From NCBI GenBank assembly GCA_030374805.1, contig JARGSG010000051.1, positions 124,001 through 188,000 of the forward strand: 64,000 bases of DNA. Direction: 5' to 3'. Each line of letters opens with the position of its first letter. Within the stretch, counting starts at the first letter, position 1. The position numbers and the translations under genes were made by a program. This DNA is from Gracilaria gracilis (Eukaryota > Rhodophyta > Florideophyceae > Gracilariales > Gracilariaceae). Positions 53,509 through 63,159 of this stretch are shown here, piece by piece. Below the pieces are notes generated by a model. That model had not been told where the DNA came from. It saw only the letters and a list, made by a program, of their open reading frames with translations, and did not search any database.

Positions 53509-54309
53509 GCAGGCAGTGGAGTTTGGTCACAGCAAGTGGTTCAAAGAAGCAAGTGAGGTGAGGCGGTGAGGAGGCGGCGTCCCCGCAGCTCGGCAACCGC
53601 GTGCGGCTTTTTATAGGGACACAATGCGCAATGAGCGCCTCTCCCGGCGCGCGTGCGGAATGTGAATCGCTCTGGTGCGGGCTTGCATGCATTCGGTGCG
53701 TGTGCGCAACGGCGATTGAGGGCGCACGCTTTGCTGCCAATCGGCGACGTTGTACGTGTGAGTTCAAGTGTGCGTTGCATGGCGACGTTGTGGTGAACGG
53801 TGTGCAGCGGATGGGGGGGGGGTGCAGTGCATTCGGTTCGCAGATGCAGATGGGTTGGCGAAAGCAACTGATAATATCATAATGGAAATGCAATGCGCAC
53901 CGAACGTTTGTGCTCTTTTTGTAGATATCTCTGTTTCAACACGATGATGGCGGTGGCGTTTGTGATGCGTGCGCCACCACCGGTCTCTACGCGGGAGGTG
54001 TGTGGGGGGGGGGGGGGGGGGGGGGGTGGGTGGAGCTGTAAGAGACGATGATGTGGGAACAAGACGGTTTGCATGGTTTTCTTTACTGTCGGCTGCGAGG
54101 AGCACACAGTTGATGTACCAAGGTAGATACAGGTACAGGTAGATGGGAGTGGATGGAGGGGGGAGGAACGGGGGAGGAGGGTGTAGGAACGGGGGAGGAG
54201 GGTGTAGGAGGAGGCGGAGGCGGAGGAGGAGGAGGAGGAGGGGCGTGGCGCACACAAAAACAGAAAACGATAAGCAGCACGCACACACTATATGGTGGCT
54301 TGCAGCTGC
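53509..54309. other. low-complexity intergenic stretch
   Basis: Contains G10 near 53,812, a run of 23 G at 54,004-54,026, a GGAACGGGGGAGGAGGGTGT tandem (54,165-54,210) and a (GGA)n run to 54,240. No protein-like frame. The 3' end of the phosphoribosyltransferase transcript must lie here. Confidence 0.6.
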
Positions 54310-55318
54310 TCACACGCAAGGCGAGCCCTGTTCCGAAACGCAGATGAGCGAGAACAAGTCAATGTACGCCTGTTGCTTGAGGCGTCGCCGGCCACACAGC
54401 TGCGGCGAGCACAGCTCAATGAGCACGGCCACTTCCACAATGGTGGCGCCCGCCGTGCGCAGCAGGTTACACGCGGCGCACGCCGTGCCGCCCGTGGCCA
54501 GCAGGTCGTCCAGCAGCAACACGCGCGGCGTGGACGACTCGAGCAAATCGGCGCGGATCTGCAGCTGCGACGTGCCGTACTCCATCTCGTACTGCTCGGA
54601 CAGCAGCGCGCCGTCGGCGCTGCCGTCGGCGTCGTGCTGACCGTCGCCGTTGGCGGAGGCGGCGGCGCCCGGCGGCAGCTTGCCCGCCTTGCGCACCATG
54701 ATAAAACCGCAGCCCAGCTTGTACGCCACTGCGCGCAGCGCACGGGCAAAGCCAGACAGAGAGAGAGAGAGAGAGAGAGAGATGGATAGAGAAAGAGAGA
54801 GAGAAAGAGGGCGAGAGGGCGAGAGGAGGGCGAGAGGCAAAAAGCGCAAACAAGCGGGTCAGCAACGAAGCGGGCAAGCGCGACAACAACAACTAGGGCG
54901 CACAGGCAGAGGAGCAGACGGCAGCAAACGTACGCGCACAAGCAAGCGTGAAGCCGCGCGCGTCCACGCCGGCAACGTGCGTGAGGTGGCCGCCGCCGTA
55001 GCGCTGCGCCAGGCTATCCACGCAGTGGCGCAGCGCGCGCGCGTCCGCCAGCAGCGGGCTCACGTCCAGAAAGGTGACGCCGGCGCGCGGCCAGCCGCGC
55101 GTGCGCTGCACCAGCGAGCGCACGTACGGCTCGTGCACGCCCAGCGAGCCCAGGCGCGGCATGGGCGGCGGCGGGAAGCGCGACGACGACGACGACGGCG
55201 ACGACGTGCACGCGGCCATGACGGCGGCGTCGTCGTCGGCGCCGGCGCCGTTCTCCGTGTCGCTGAAGGCGTCCGCGGGCGGCGCGGATGCGTCGAGCGC
55301 GGCGGGCGGGCTGGACAT
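54310..55318 (-). CDS. APT: adenine phosphoribosyltransferase, one intron
   Basis: I read complement(join(54310..54728, 54934..55318)), 267 residues. It salvages adenine to AMP using PRPP. Exon 1 gives VAGVDARGFTLACA; splicing GTACGT...GCGCAG (205 bp, containing a (CT)n run) joins it to LAYKLGCGFIMVRKAGKLPP, restoring the family core. The PRPP-binding loop is VLLLDDLLATGGTACAA. The catalytic flexible loop between GKLPP and YEMEYG is stretched by about 25 small and acidic residues compared with usual enzymes. The N-terminal about 50 residues are Ala/Ser/Asp-rich and may be a transit or disordered segment; a later ATG (MPRLGSLG) is an alternative start. It is divergent from the FKBP gene. Confidence 0.9.
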
Positions 55319-55529
55319 GATGACCACTATCGGGTGCGGCGGGGGGCGGCGGAAGCGATCGCGCGCGCGCTTTGGCAGTTTGCCAGTGTGTATATATACA
55401 TTATGTAAAGCAGTCGCACACACGTATGCAGCGTGGCACTTACAGCGCGAGATCGCACGCGCAGATGTGTGTAGTATGTTCATGTTGTGGCGCGGCACTC
55501 CAGCCAAAGAAGCGCGCGGCGCCAAATCG
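55319..55529. promoter_or_regulatory. shared divergent promoter of the APRT and FKBP genes
   Basis: Only 211 bases separate the two start codons. TGTATATATACATTATGT at about 55,386-55,403 is a near-symmetrical TATA-like sequence that could serve both directions. Confidence 0.5.
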
Positions 55530-55961
55530 ATGGCGTTCGTATCAGGCGCTGCGTCGATAGCGGTGAGTGGCTTGCGCACAACGACGACGACGACGGCAAC
55601 GACGACGAGGCGCACGCAACCGCCGTACGCAAGCACATCGCTTTCGCGCCGCCGCTTGCTCGTGAACAGCGTGGCAAGCGCGCTGAGTTTGGCCGCCGCC
55701 GCCACCGTGCACATGTCGAGCGCCGGCGCGGCACAACTGATGCAGCAGGACGTGGTGGTGGGCAACGGCGCCGCCTTCAAGTCTGGCGACCTGGTGCACG
55801 TGCACTACACACTGACGCTGGGGTCGTTTGACAGCGGGCAGGTGGTAGACAGCTCACGCAGTCGCGGCCGACCGTTCCAGTACGTTGTGTGCGCGCCGTA
55901 TAGATAGATATATCTGCGTGTGTTGTTGTTGTGTGTATCTAACTGCTTTTTGTTTTGTTTG

Positions 55962-55998
<37 letters not shown>

Positions 55999-56194
55999 GC
56001 TGCGTAGGTACCGCTATGACACCGGGTCGGTGATCAGCGGGTGGGACCAGGGCGTGACGGGCATGAGGGTGGGCGGGCGTCGACTGCTGGTGATCCCGCC
56101 CGAGCTGGGCTACGGCACTGCTGGCGCGGGCGGCGTGATTCCGCCCAACGCCACGCTGTACTTTGACATTGAGCTGCTCAAGGTGGGCTACTAG
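55530..56194 (+). CDS. FKBP-type peptidyl-prolyl isomerase, probable thylakoid-lumen protein, one intron
   Basis: I read join(55530..55879, 56008..56194), 178 residues. The 128-bp intron (GTACGT...TGCGTAG) contains a (CTG)n run of about 13 units; splicing restores [20 protein letters not shown], a core FKBP motif. Further motifs are [18 protein letters not shown] and [16 protein letters not shown]. The leader has a transit-like Ser/Thr/Arg part, then [20 protein letters not shown] and a signal-peptidase-like AGA site, matching a bipartite twin-arginine route into the thylakoid lumen. It fits the FKB16/FKB13 group of lumenal immunophilins. It is the best evidence here for a plastid. In-frame ATGs further upstream lie in the APRT gene and are not used. 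Confidence 0.9.
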
Positions 56195-56926
56195 CCATAG
56201 CTAGTTGACTAGCCATAGCTAGTTGTAGCTATCTAGCTCGTCTTGTAAAGCTGTTGATGATGATGACGTTGTTGTTGTTGGTGCTGCTGCTGCTGCTGCT
56301 GCAGCTGCGTGTACACGCGGCGTGCGTGTGCACGTGCACACGCGTAGCGAGCACTGCTAGCGCAGCAAGCACGTGCTGCGCGTGCGCGCTGCTTGCCGTC
56401 GTCGTAAAGTTACATGCTCGCAGCGCTGACAAGCCACTCACACACACACAAAAAGGGGCGCGTTGCTTTGTCAGCGCGCGGCGGCGGCGGCGGCGGCGCA
56501 ATTCATTTTTCAAGCCGCGCGTGCAGCGCAGCGCAGCCACTGTCAGCTGCGGAAAGCGCGCCGCGTTGTGCTTTTTTGCTGCAAGCAGCGGCGCGTTGCC
56601 AGCCAGAGCCATCACACGCGCGCGTCTTACAGCGCCCCCCCAAAAAAAGAAACGGCTGCGCAGCAGCAGCAGCAGCCGCCACGCGCGAGGGCACACGCCA
56701 ACACGGCGGCGACGCCGTGGTCACGCGCGCCTTTTGCTTACACGCGGCGCGCCCTTTTTGGCAGCAGCAGCAGCTCGCGGCTGTAAACGGCGCGCGCACA
56801 CGCGCTCTTTTAACGCGGCCGCGCCCTTGTTATATATTCCCGCAGCCGCCCGCCGCCACCGCCATTCACGCTGCCCCCTCCTCTCTCTTACGCAGCCACC
56901 TCCACCGACCACCACCACCACCGCCG

Positions 56927-56962
<36 letters not shown>

Positions 56963-57011
56963 GCCGCCCGCATCAGCCTCCCGCACAATCCGCCCGCCGC
57001 GTACACATCCC
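56195..57011. other. GC-rich intergenic stretch with triplet repeats
   Basis: Starts with a direct repeat (TAGCCATAGCTAGTTG twice near 56,193-56,226), then (GCT)n runs, CGCGCG-rich DNA, and (GCC)n at 56,920-56,970 just before the next start codon. TTATATATTCCC at 56,829 is a likely TATA box. No convincing gene. Confidence 0.5.
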
Positions 57012-57473
57012 ATGGGTTCCGTGTGGTCGAGTTCGCCGCACGCACAGGAGGCGCTGGCGGCGTGCGACGCCAGCCATATGCGACTGGCAAGCCGCGAGGT
57101 GTGCGACGACGAGACGTGGGCGAATACCGTGCTCAACCGCTCGGCGTGCTCCGTGCAGCAGCGGCTCAACATGCTGCTAAGCGAGGCGTGTGCGCACGCT
57201 GACGTGCACGCTGCCAGCCGCCGCAGCTCCAGCATTGAGTTTGCGCCCACTGATATGGTGCGCGTGTTCGAGGTGCTTGACGGCGCGTCGCTCGAGGTGG
57301 ACCAGCAGTTGCACGAGGTGCAGCTCGAGCAGCAGCAGCAGCTCCATGACGACGACGACGACGACGACGACGTGGACTCGGAGCGTAGCGATGACGATGA
57401 CGCGCGCTCACGCCCATTACTGCAGTTCAACGCGCTGCATGGCTCGCTGCTGTTCGACACCGACCTGTGGTGA
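57012..57473 (+). CDS. small acidic protein, possible N-myristoylation
   Basis: 153 residues, unrecognised. It begins MGSVWSS, fitting an N-myristoylation signal. The middle is rich in Ala/Ser/Cys; the C-terminal third has QLEQQQQ then eight Asp residues and a second DDDD cluster. A TATA-like sequence lies 180 bases upstream. The hydrophilic, low-complexity tail suggests disorder. Nothing else indicates function. Confidence 0.5.
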   Translation: MGSVWSSSPHAQEALAACDASHMRLASREVCDDETWANTVLNRSACSVQQRLNMLLSEACAHADVHAASRRSSSIEFAPTDMVRVFEVLDGASLEVDQQLHEVQLEQQQQLHDDDDDDDDVDSERSDDDDARSRPLLQFNALHGSLLFDTDLW

Positions 57474-57971
57474 AGTGCGCCAGCAGCCAGCAGCAGCACA
57501 ACGCGCTGGAGAAGGACGACTGCGCTCAGAGCAACACGCGCGCACGGCGCGCGCCAAAATGTGAATAAACGCCCCCAACTCAACAACTGACAACTGCGCC
57601 ACTACACGTACGTGTGTATATTCCAACGGCAAGCAAAAGTGGCGCACGCGTTTGCACACGTGCCCACGCGTCGCGTGCCTCCTTCTGTTCGCGCACATCA
57701 TGTGCATGCTCTCCAGTGGAGAGTCTCCACCTGCGCGAGATGATGACGCGCCGCGGTGCGCGCGGCGATGCGCTTTGAGCCGCGCGCCGCGCGTCGCCCA
57801 CCGCCGTCGCTCTGCGCCCACCGTCTCCGTCGCGCACCGCGTCTCGCCCGTGCCACATGGCCTCCTTCACGCGCTCGTCGGCGTCGTCCTCATCGTCCTC
57901 ATCGCCGCCGCCGTCGTCCTCATCGCCGACGCCGTCGCCCTCATCGCCGCCGCCGCCGCCGCCGCCGCCTC
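57474..57971. other. intergenic stretch before the mannosyltransferase gene
   Basis: AATAAA at 57,563 may end the small-acidic-protein transcript. The rest is GC-rich and ends in a (CGC)n-rich run at about 57,935-57,968. The open frame from 57756 through it is poly-Arg/His/Pro and is not used as coding. Confidence 0.5.
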
Positions 57972-59540
57972 ATGTCGTTGCTGCGCCACCGCCACGCTGC
58001 GGTGCGTCTGCCGCTCGCCGCCTCCGCGCGCAAACCGCCGCTCCCCTCCGCGCCTGCTGCCCTCACCGCGCCGCGCTTGGCGCCACCGCCGCCGCCGGCG
58101 GCCTCGGCACGGCGTGAGCGGCTGCTGCTGCTGCTGCTCACAGTGGCCGCGCTGGCCACACGGCTGTACCGGCTGGACGAGCCGGCGGCCGTGGTGTTTG
58201 ACGAGTTCCACTTTGTGCGCTTCCTACAACAGCAGCAACAGCGTCGCTTCGTGTTCGACATCCACCCGTGGCTGGCCAAGCTCACGCATCTACTGGTGGC
58301 CACTTTGCTGCGCGTGCCGCCGCTTGCGCGCTTCGACATGCGCATCGGCGCGCCGTACCCCACGCGCCACTACGTGCTGCCGTCGCGCGCAACCTCCGCG
58401 CTGTTCGGCGCGCTGTGCGTGCCGCTCAGCTTCCTCACCGCGCGCGCGCTGCGTCTGTCGCTGCCCGCCGCCGCGCTCGCCGCGCTGCTGCCGCTGTGCG
58501 ACAACCTGCTGCTCATGCAGAGCCGCTACGTGCTGCTCGACTCGCAGCTCATCTTCTACCAGCTGCTCACGCTGCTCAGCGCGCTGCGTCTGTGGCGTCT
58601 GTCGCGCGCGCGAGCTGCTCGCGCGCGCCGTCGCTACTACGTCGCGCTGCTGGCCACTGCCACCGCCGCCGCCGCCGCGCTCTCCGTCAAGTGGACCGCC
58701 GCCGTCACGCCGCTGCTCGTGGCCGTGGTGTGCGCCTTTGGCGCAGGGCGGCTGCTACGTCGCCCGCTGCCGGCCGTGGACGCGCTGCTGGCCGCCGTGG
58801 TCGCCGCCGCCGTGTACGTGCTGCCGTGGCTGGCGTATCTGCGCGTGTCCGTGTTCAGTTCGCCGGCTGCGGCGCGCATGTCCGACGCCTTTCGCGCCTC
58901 GCTGCGCGCTAATGCGTCGCTGCCGTTGCGTGCGCCGCGCCCCCCCGGCGTGCTGCGCACGCTGTACGAGCTACACTGGCGCCAGTTTCGCGCAAACCAA
59001 CACGTCAGCACGCGCCACCCGTGGGAGAGTCGCTGGTACGAGTGGCCGATCAACGCGCGCGGGCTGCTGTTCTACATCAACAAGGCGGCGCACTTTTCGG
59101 AGCAGCGCCCGTATCTGCAGACGCTGTACCTCATGCAAAACCCCGCCGCCGCGCTGTGGGTGTCGGCCGCCGTCGTCAGCGCTTTGTGTTTGCTGCTGCT
59201 GTTGCTGCGGTACCGCGCGCTCATCTCGCCCACGCACCGCGTGTTTGACGCCGCGCCCGCCGCCACCTTTCTGTGCGCGGGCTATGTGCTCAACTTGGTG
59301 CCGTACATGTTTGTGCAGCGTTGTTACTTTATATACCATTACTTGCCCGCGTTGACGTACGGCCAGCTGCTGCTGGCGTTGCTGGTGGACCTGTTACCCA
59401 CGCGCGTTCGCTTCGTGGCGTTGTTCGTCATAGCGGCCACTACCGTGGCTGCGTTTGTGCACTGGTCGCCGTGGATTTACGCCACGCCCACCACGCTTGC
59501 GCGCTACAAGCAGCTGCAGTGGATGCCGCGATGGACTTAG
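57972..59540 (+). CDS. PMT-family protein O-mannosyltransferase (GT39), MIR-less
   Basis: 522 residues from the ATG at 57972. It is predicted to transfer mannose from a polyprenyl-phosphate donor to Ser/Thr of secreted proteins in the ER membrane. The GT39 signature is VVFDEFHFVRF at about 74-84, with the acidic pair Asp77-Glu78 (catalytic in the family), followed by HPWLAKLTH and SRYVLLDSQLIFY. About ten hydrophobic segments follow. The luminal region that carries MIR domains in fungal and animal enzymes is missing; instead a short loop with HPWESRWYEWPI leads into the C-terminal four-helix part ending PWIYATPTTL. This form resembles bacterial PMTs. It converges with the Alba gene, with nine bases between stop codons. 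Confidence 0.85.
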   Translation: MSLLRHRHAAVRLPLAASARKPPLPSAPAALTAPRLAPPPPPAASARRERLLLLLLTVAALATRLYRLDEPAAVVFDEFHFVRFLQQQQQRRFVFDIHPWLAKLTHLLVATLLRVPPLARFDMRIGAPYPTRHYVLPSRATSALFGALCVPLSFLTARALRLSLPAAALAALLPLCDNLLLMQSRYVLLDSQLIFYQLLTLLSALRLWRLSRARAARARRRYYVALLATATAAAAALSVKWTAAVTPLLVAVVCAFGAGRLLRRPLPAVDALLAAVVAAAVYVLPWLAYLRVSVFSSPAAARMSDAFRASLRANASLPLRAPRPPGVLRTLYELHWRQFRANQHVSTRHPWESRWYEWPINARGLLFYINKAAHFSEQRPYLQTLYLMQNPAAALWVSAAVVSALCLLLLLLRYRALISPTHRVFDAAPAATFLCAGYVLNLVPYMFVQRCYFIYHYLPALTYGQLLLALLVDLLPTRVRFVALFVIAATTVAAFVHWSPWIYATPTTLARYKQLQWMPRWT

Positions 59541-59549
59541 AAGAGCTCA

Positions 59550-59849
59550 TCATTGTGGTTGTTGTGGTTGTTGTTGTTGTTGGTCGGGCGGCTCCTTTTC
59601 TAACCGAATCACAACACGCGGTGTGTTGCAGCCATCCACGGTATCCAACACACAGTGCTGTCGCAACGTGGGGTGCTTTCGCTTCAACAGCTCGGCCAGT
59701 GTGACCGCCTTGGCGATGGCGTTTCCTTGCGCCACCAGTTTGACGTACTGCGCGGAGTGGTGCTGCAGCTGGGCGAGTGCGTACTCCATGTAGTTGTGCA
59801 GACGGCCCGAAGGTCGAACCCGAATCTCTCGTTTGTCGTCCGGCAACAT
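59550..59849 (-). CDS. Alba-domain nucleic-acid-binding protein
   Basis: 99 residues. The Alba fold core is visible as IRVRPSGRLHNYMEYALAQL, then VKLVAQGNAIAKAVTLAELL, where the G-x-A-I-x-K/T segment is the family's nucleic-acid-contacting helix, then VLDTVDG. A glutamine/proline tail ends the protein. Relatives bind RNA or DNA and include RNase P/MRP subunits and plant R-loop regulators. The 3' ends of this gene and the mannosyltransferase gene almost touch, so their transcripts should overlap. Confidence 0.85.
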   Translation of the reverse strand: MLPDDKREIRVRPSGRLHNYMEYALAQLQHHSAQYVKLVAQGNAIAKAVTLAELLKRKHPTLRQHCVLDTVDGCNTPRVVIRLEKEPPDQQQQQPQQPQ

Positions 59850-60410
59850 CGCGACCGCTCAAGCGCTGGGCGCGGATCTATGTGGCTGCGCGCCGATACG
59901 TATGACGTGTTGCGGGCGCCAAGCCAAGCACGGACTGCTCACCACACACGCACACACGCGCGCAGCAAGCGCTCTTGCAACAGACGCTCGGCCACCCCAC
60001 CAAAAAGTGGCACGTCGGCGGCGCCGGCGGCGCGCCAAGTAAAATCTAACTTTACCCACAAGTATACTCTTTTTACTGTACAGCTGCGCCAAACCGCCCA
60101 TTGCGCTCACTCTATGTAGCGGCGCGCCGCGTGAGGTGGACCACGTCGTCACTTGAGTAAGGGTAAGGCCACATGCAAACAGCAGCACGTCGCTCAAGAT
60201 ACTCACGATTCCACGCACAGCACATGTCCGCTGCAGGGCACATTGTCCACCCATGTTTTAAGCGTGCCTCCGCACCGCGCCTACCCTTTGTACGATAGAC
60301 ACCACCCCTTTTTGTACAGTATTCTTCCCGTGCTCGGCTGATCCCACACACTTGATCGAGCGCTTTCACGTCGTCTCCACCGCCCCACCCCACCCCACCC
60401 CACCCTGACC
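59850..60410. other. divergent intergenic region
   Basis: Lies between the starts of the Alba and dehydratase-like genes. It contains GCGCCGGCGGCGCGCC-like palindromic DNA near 60,020-60,038 and a CCCCACCCCACCCCACC run just before 60,411. No gene seen. Confidence 0.5.
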
Positions 60411-61547
60411 ATGCTTGACAAGCTCCCACAGCCCGGCATTTTCTGTTTTTCCGCTCAGCATGACGGCGGAAAGCATGGCACTGGCGGCGGCACATCAGAC
60501 TTTATGACCACGCTGTCGTGGAATGACCAGCTCAGCTGCGCCAAGTACTTTTGCCAATTGTGTGTTTCCGCCCACAAGACGTTGCAGGCTCATCGCATGC
60601 GCAATCCCGCTGCGCTGCACCTCACGCCCATGCTGCGCGCTCTTTCGCTCGGCCGATCAGTTTTTGTCAAACTGGAAAGCGAGCAGGTTACCAACTCATT
60701 CAAGGTACGTGGAGCCATCAACTGCATCCACAACTCTCGAGCAAGCCATGTCGTCACAGCCTCAACGGGAAACCACGCGCTGGCCGTCGTGCACGCCGTC
60801 AATCTGCTTGCATTGCAGGGCACCATTTTTCTTCCGATCAGTGTGTCGCCAAGCAAGCTTGGTGCCATAACACGTTTCGCGGAAGGAGGCAAGTGTGAGA
60901 TTCGACTCATAGGCACTGATTGTCTTCAAGCCGAACTAGCAGCCTCAGCCTTTGCAAAGGAGCGTAAAGCTGTCTATGTGTCACCGTATAACGATGAACT
61001 GGTCATCGCTGGCCAAGGAACAGTGGGCGTGGAAATCCTAGAGTACTTTGCCCGATCACATCCATCCTTTGCTGGTCGTCAAAAGTGCTGCTATGTTACC
61101 GTCGGTGGAGGCGGACTCATCGCAGGTGTTGCCGCAGTGCTCAAGGCCAGCCAACCGGGACAATGGCGTATCGTAGGCTGCTTACCTCAGAATTCCGCTG
61201 TCATGTTCCAATGTATAAAGGCTGGTCGAGTAGTTGAGGCTCCGTGCAAAGAAACGCTCTCCGATGGAAGTGCCGGTCAAATTGAACAAAACACCATCAC
61301 GTATGAGGCATGCTCTCATCTGGTTGACGCCTGGGCAATTGTGTCCGAAGAAGATATCAGGCGCGCAATGTGTGACGTTCTTGCCTTCGAGCACAAGCTC
61401 TTGGAAGGAGCCGCTGGCGTGGCTGTTGCTGGTATGCGGCGAGACTCCGAATGGCGGGGCTCGAACAATTGCGTCGCTTCCGTAGTCATTGCTTGTGGTG
61501 GTAACGTGAGCGTTGACACAATTCGCAAAATCAGTGAAGGGCGATAG
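60411..61547 (+). CDS. serine/threonine dehydratase-like PLP enzyme
   Basis: 378 residues, fold-type II PLP family. The Schiff-base lysine is in NSFKVRGA (about residue 98); the pyridine-binding STGNHA follows near 117; the phosphate-binding loop is VGGGGLIAGV near 232; ACGGNVS near 363 closes the cofactor site. These match the threonine dehydratase / serine racemase group, which deaminates Thr or Ser. There is no C-terminal ACT regulatory domain, so a catabolic or racemase-type role is more likely than feedback-regulated isoleucine synthesis. The first about 45 residues are poorly conserved. It ends 59 bases from the convergent DoxX-like gene. Confidence 0.85.
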   Translation: MLDKLPQPGIFCFSAQHDGGKHGTGGGTSDFMTTLSWNDQLSCAKYFCQLCVSAHKTLQAHRMRNPAALHLTPMLRALSLGRSVFVKLESEQVTNSFKVRGAINCIHNSRASHVVTASTGNHALAVVHAVNLLALQGTIFLPISVSPSKLGAITRFAEGGKCEIRLIGTDCLQAELAASAFAKERKAVYVSPYNDELVIAGQGTVGVEILEYFARSHPSFAGRQKCCYVTVGGGGLIAGVAAVLKASQPGQWRIVGCLPQNSAVMFQCIKAGRVVEAPCKETLSDGSAGQIEQNTITYEACSHLVDAWAIVSEEDIRRAMCDVLAFEHKLLEGAAGVAVAGMRRDSEWRGSNNCVASVVIACGGNVSVDTIRKISEGR

Positions 61548-61606
61548 CGAATGAAGCCTACGAGGAGGTAAAACTGTGTTGATCGGCTCATTCCGATTTC
61601 GCTGCT

Positions 61607-62170
61607 TTAGAATGGGCGAGGGAGTGGTGGCGATGTGAACCATTTCGCCCAAGCAATGAACAGAAATTGTATCGGTAAACGTAGAATCGCACCTATCATG
61701 GATCCATTACACACTAGCCTCCTTGGCTTCTCCTGAAATACGCAAGCGACGTTTCCAGGAAACATGACTACTAAGACAGCCATCAAACAATACGCACTGA
61801 GCACTTGCGTAGGAGCGAAAACAATTCCGAGCCCTCCGAATATCATAATTAATCCTGCCGAGTACAGCCAAAAGTCCTTGAACGGAACAAATATCATCGA
61901 GGTATAGAATTCGTAGAGAGGCCCATGAAAATGCAACACGCCGGCGAACACCATGTTTATTGCAAGCAGTTGCGAGAAGCTAAACTTGAGCAGCCAGTCT
62001 GAATCGCCGTACACCTGAGAACATATAACGGCAATGAGAGCTTCCACAGAGAAAAACAAGAACGGAAGAAGGGAAATCGTTCCCTTGTACGGAGCAATCA
62101 ACTTGATGAAGTAATCAGCCGACGGGGCCATCCCAGGAGCCAGTTCTGGAGTAAGTCGCTTCGAGGACAT
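61607..62170 (-). CDS. DoxX-like small membrane protein
   Basis: 187 residues from the ATG at 62170 (an upstream ATG at 62272 would add 34). Four or five hydrophobic segments are seen: ISLLPFLFFSVEALIAVI, LLAINMVFAGVLHF, DFWLYSAGLIMIFGGLGIVF and SAYCLMAVLVVMFPGNVACV. The GVLHF...P pattern, the GG turn and the ending LPIQFLFIAWAKWF resemble DoxX/DoxD-like proteins. Function in eukaryotes is poorly known. Confidence 0.65.
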   Translation of the reverse strand: MSSKRLTPELAPGMAPSADYFIKLIAPYKGTISLLPFLFFSVEALIAVICSQVYGDSDWLLKFSFSQLLAINMVFAGVLHFHGPLYEFYTSMIFVPFKDFWLYSAGLIMIFGGLGIVFAPTQVLSAYCLMAVLVVMFPGNVACVFQEKPRRLVCNGSMIGAILRLPIQFLFIAWAKWFTSPPLPRPF

Positions 62171-62378
62171 GGTGTTAGGAAGAGCAAAAACCACTTGCTG
62201 GATCGATGTGTCTGTATCCGTATATTTCGATGCAGCTTTCGTGTTGAAGGAACCGTATATCAGTGCGCACACATCTATGTACGGCGCGCCAACTTCAGCT
62301 CTTCCCTCATGTTCTCAAGTCTCATGAGAGCGGCGTTGTCGGAGCAAAGTTGAAAACCGGCGAGCGAGAAATAAGAGG

Positions 62379-63159
62379 TCAGGGCCCACAATGAACACTG
62401 CTGCCACCTGCACAGTGCAGAAAATTGCCCATTTCGAAATGAGAAACGATGTCAGCCAGCACGTCCTTTCGCTTATAGATATGTACATGTCCATAGCGGT
62501 TCTGAAACGTTAAAAGAGTTGCAGATCTTGGCCGTTGAACGCGTTCAGGAGCTTGAACCACTTACCAAGAGCATCACAACCGTGACGGTGAAAGCCTTCC
62601 CCTTCATCAGCAGGTCGAGGTGCGGTATTGCCCATGGAAGAGACGCAATGTATATTACTGTATTGAACGAACCAACAAGCCAACCAACAACAACTTGTGG
62701 GCGTGTGTGGTATCCAGCCGAAATGCGCCAGTACGAAGCCAACACTGACAGAAGAACAATGACACCAGCTCCAGCGGTTTTTAAAACGGAGTTGGCGTAC
62801 AAGCCCATATACCCAAAAAGTGCCAACGACAAGAATGACAACGACGTTGCGTGAGACGATGGCATACCTGGATCACCCTTGTCCGCGCCATCAGGTCTTG
62901 GTTGCTTTATGAGAAACTTAAGAACTTTAGCAGATGCAGAATTGACCAGCGAGGCCATGACATAGAGAATCGTTGGTGCGTCATGATTGTAAAGAACCAG
63001 ACCAGCTACCGCTGCAGACACGGTGATTTTGGTAACATCGGCAAGCACCTTATTCTTCGGCATCGGACTGGAGCTCATTGTTAGAGGGCGTCTGTTGTCC
63101 CTTGTAGCCCCAGCACGATGAAGGAGATGTTGCAGCGGGGTACTTGCAATAAAAGCCAT
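62379..63159 (-). CDS. PAP2-family lipid phosphate phosphatase, LPP-epsilon-like, one intron
   Basis: I read complement(join(62379..62501, 62566..63159)), 238 residues; the intron 62502-62565 has GTAAGT and TTTCAG. The three PAP2 active-site motifs are seen: KFLIKQPRP (K-x6-RP), GMPSSHATS (PSGH-like, SH present) and RISAGYHTRPQVVVG, with the nucleophilic histidine. It should remove phosphate from phosphatidate or a polyprenyl diphosphate. The motif spacing recalls plant plastid LPP-epsilon proteins; the N-terminal about 25 residues could be a targeting peptide. The short last exon encodes a Cys/His-containing tail with no membrane segment. Without splicing the protein would stop seven codons past the donor (204 aa). 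Confidence 0.8.

Noticed and set aside
54288..54941. 217-codon minus-strand frame with a leucine-rich start over the APRT gene
   Set aside because: A shadow frame; splicing of the other two frames restores the APRT motifs exactly, and the leucine-rich part comes from the intron's CT repeat.
57652..59355. 567-codon frame overlapping the mannosyltransferase, very rich in Cys and Arg
   Set aside because: A frame shadow caused by high GC; it has no domain, whereas the other frame has GT39 motifs and membrane helices.
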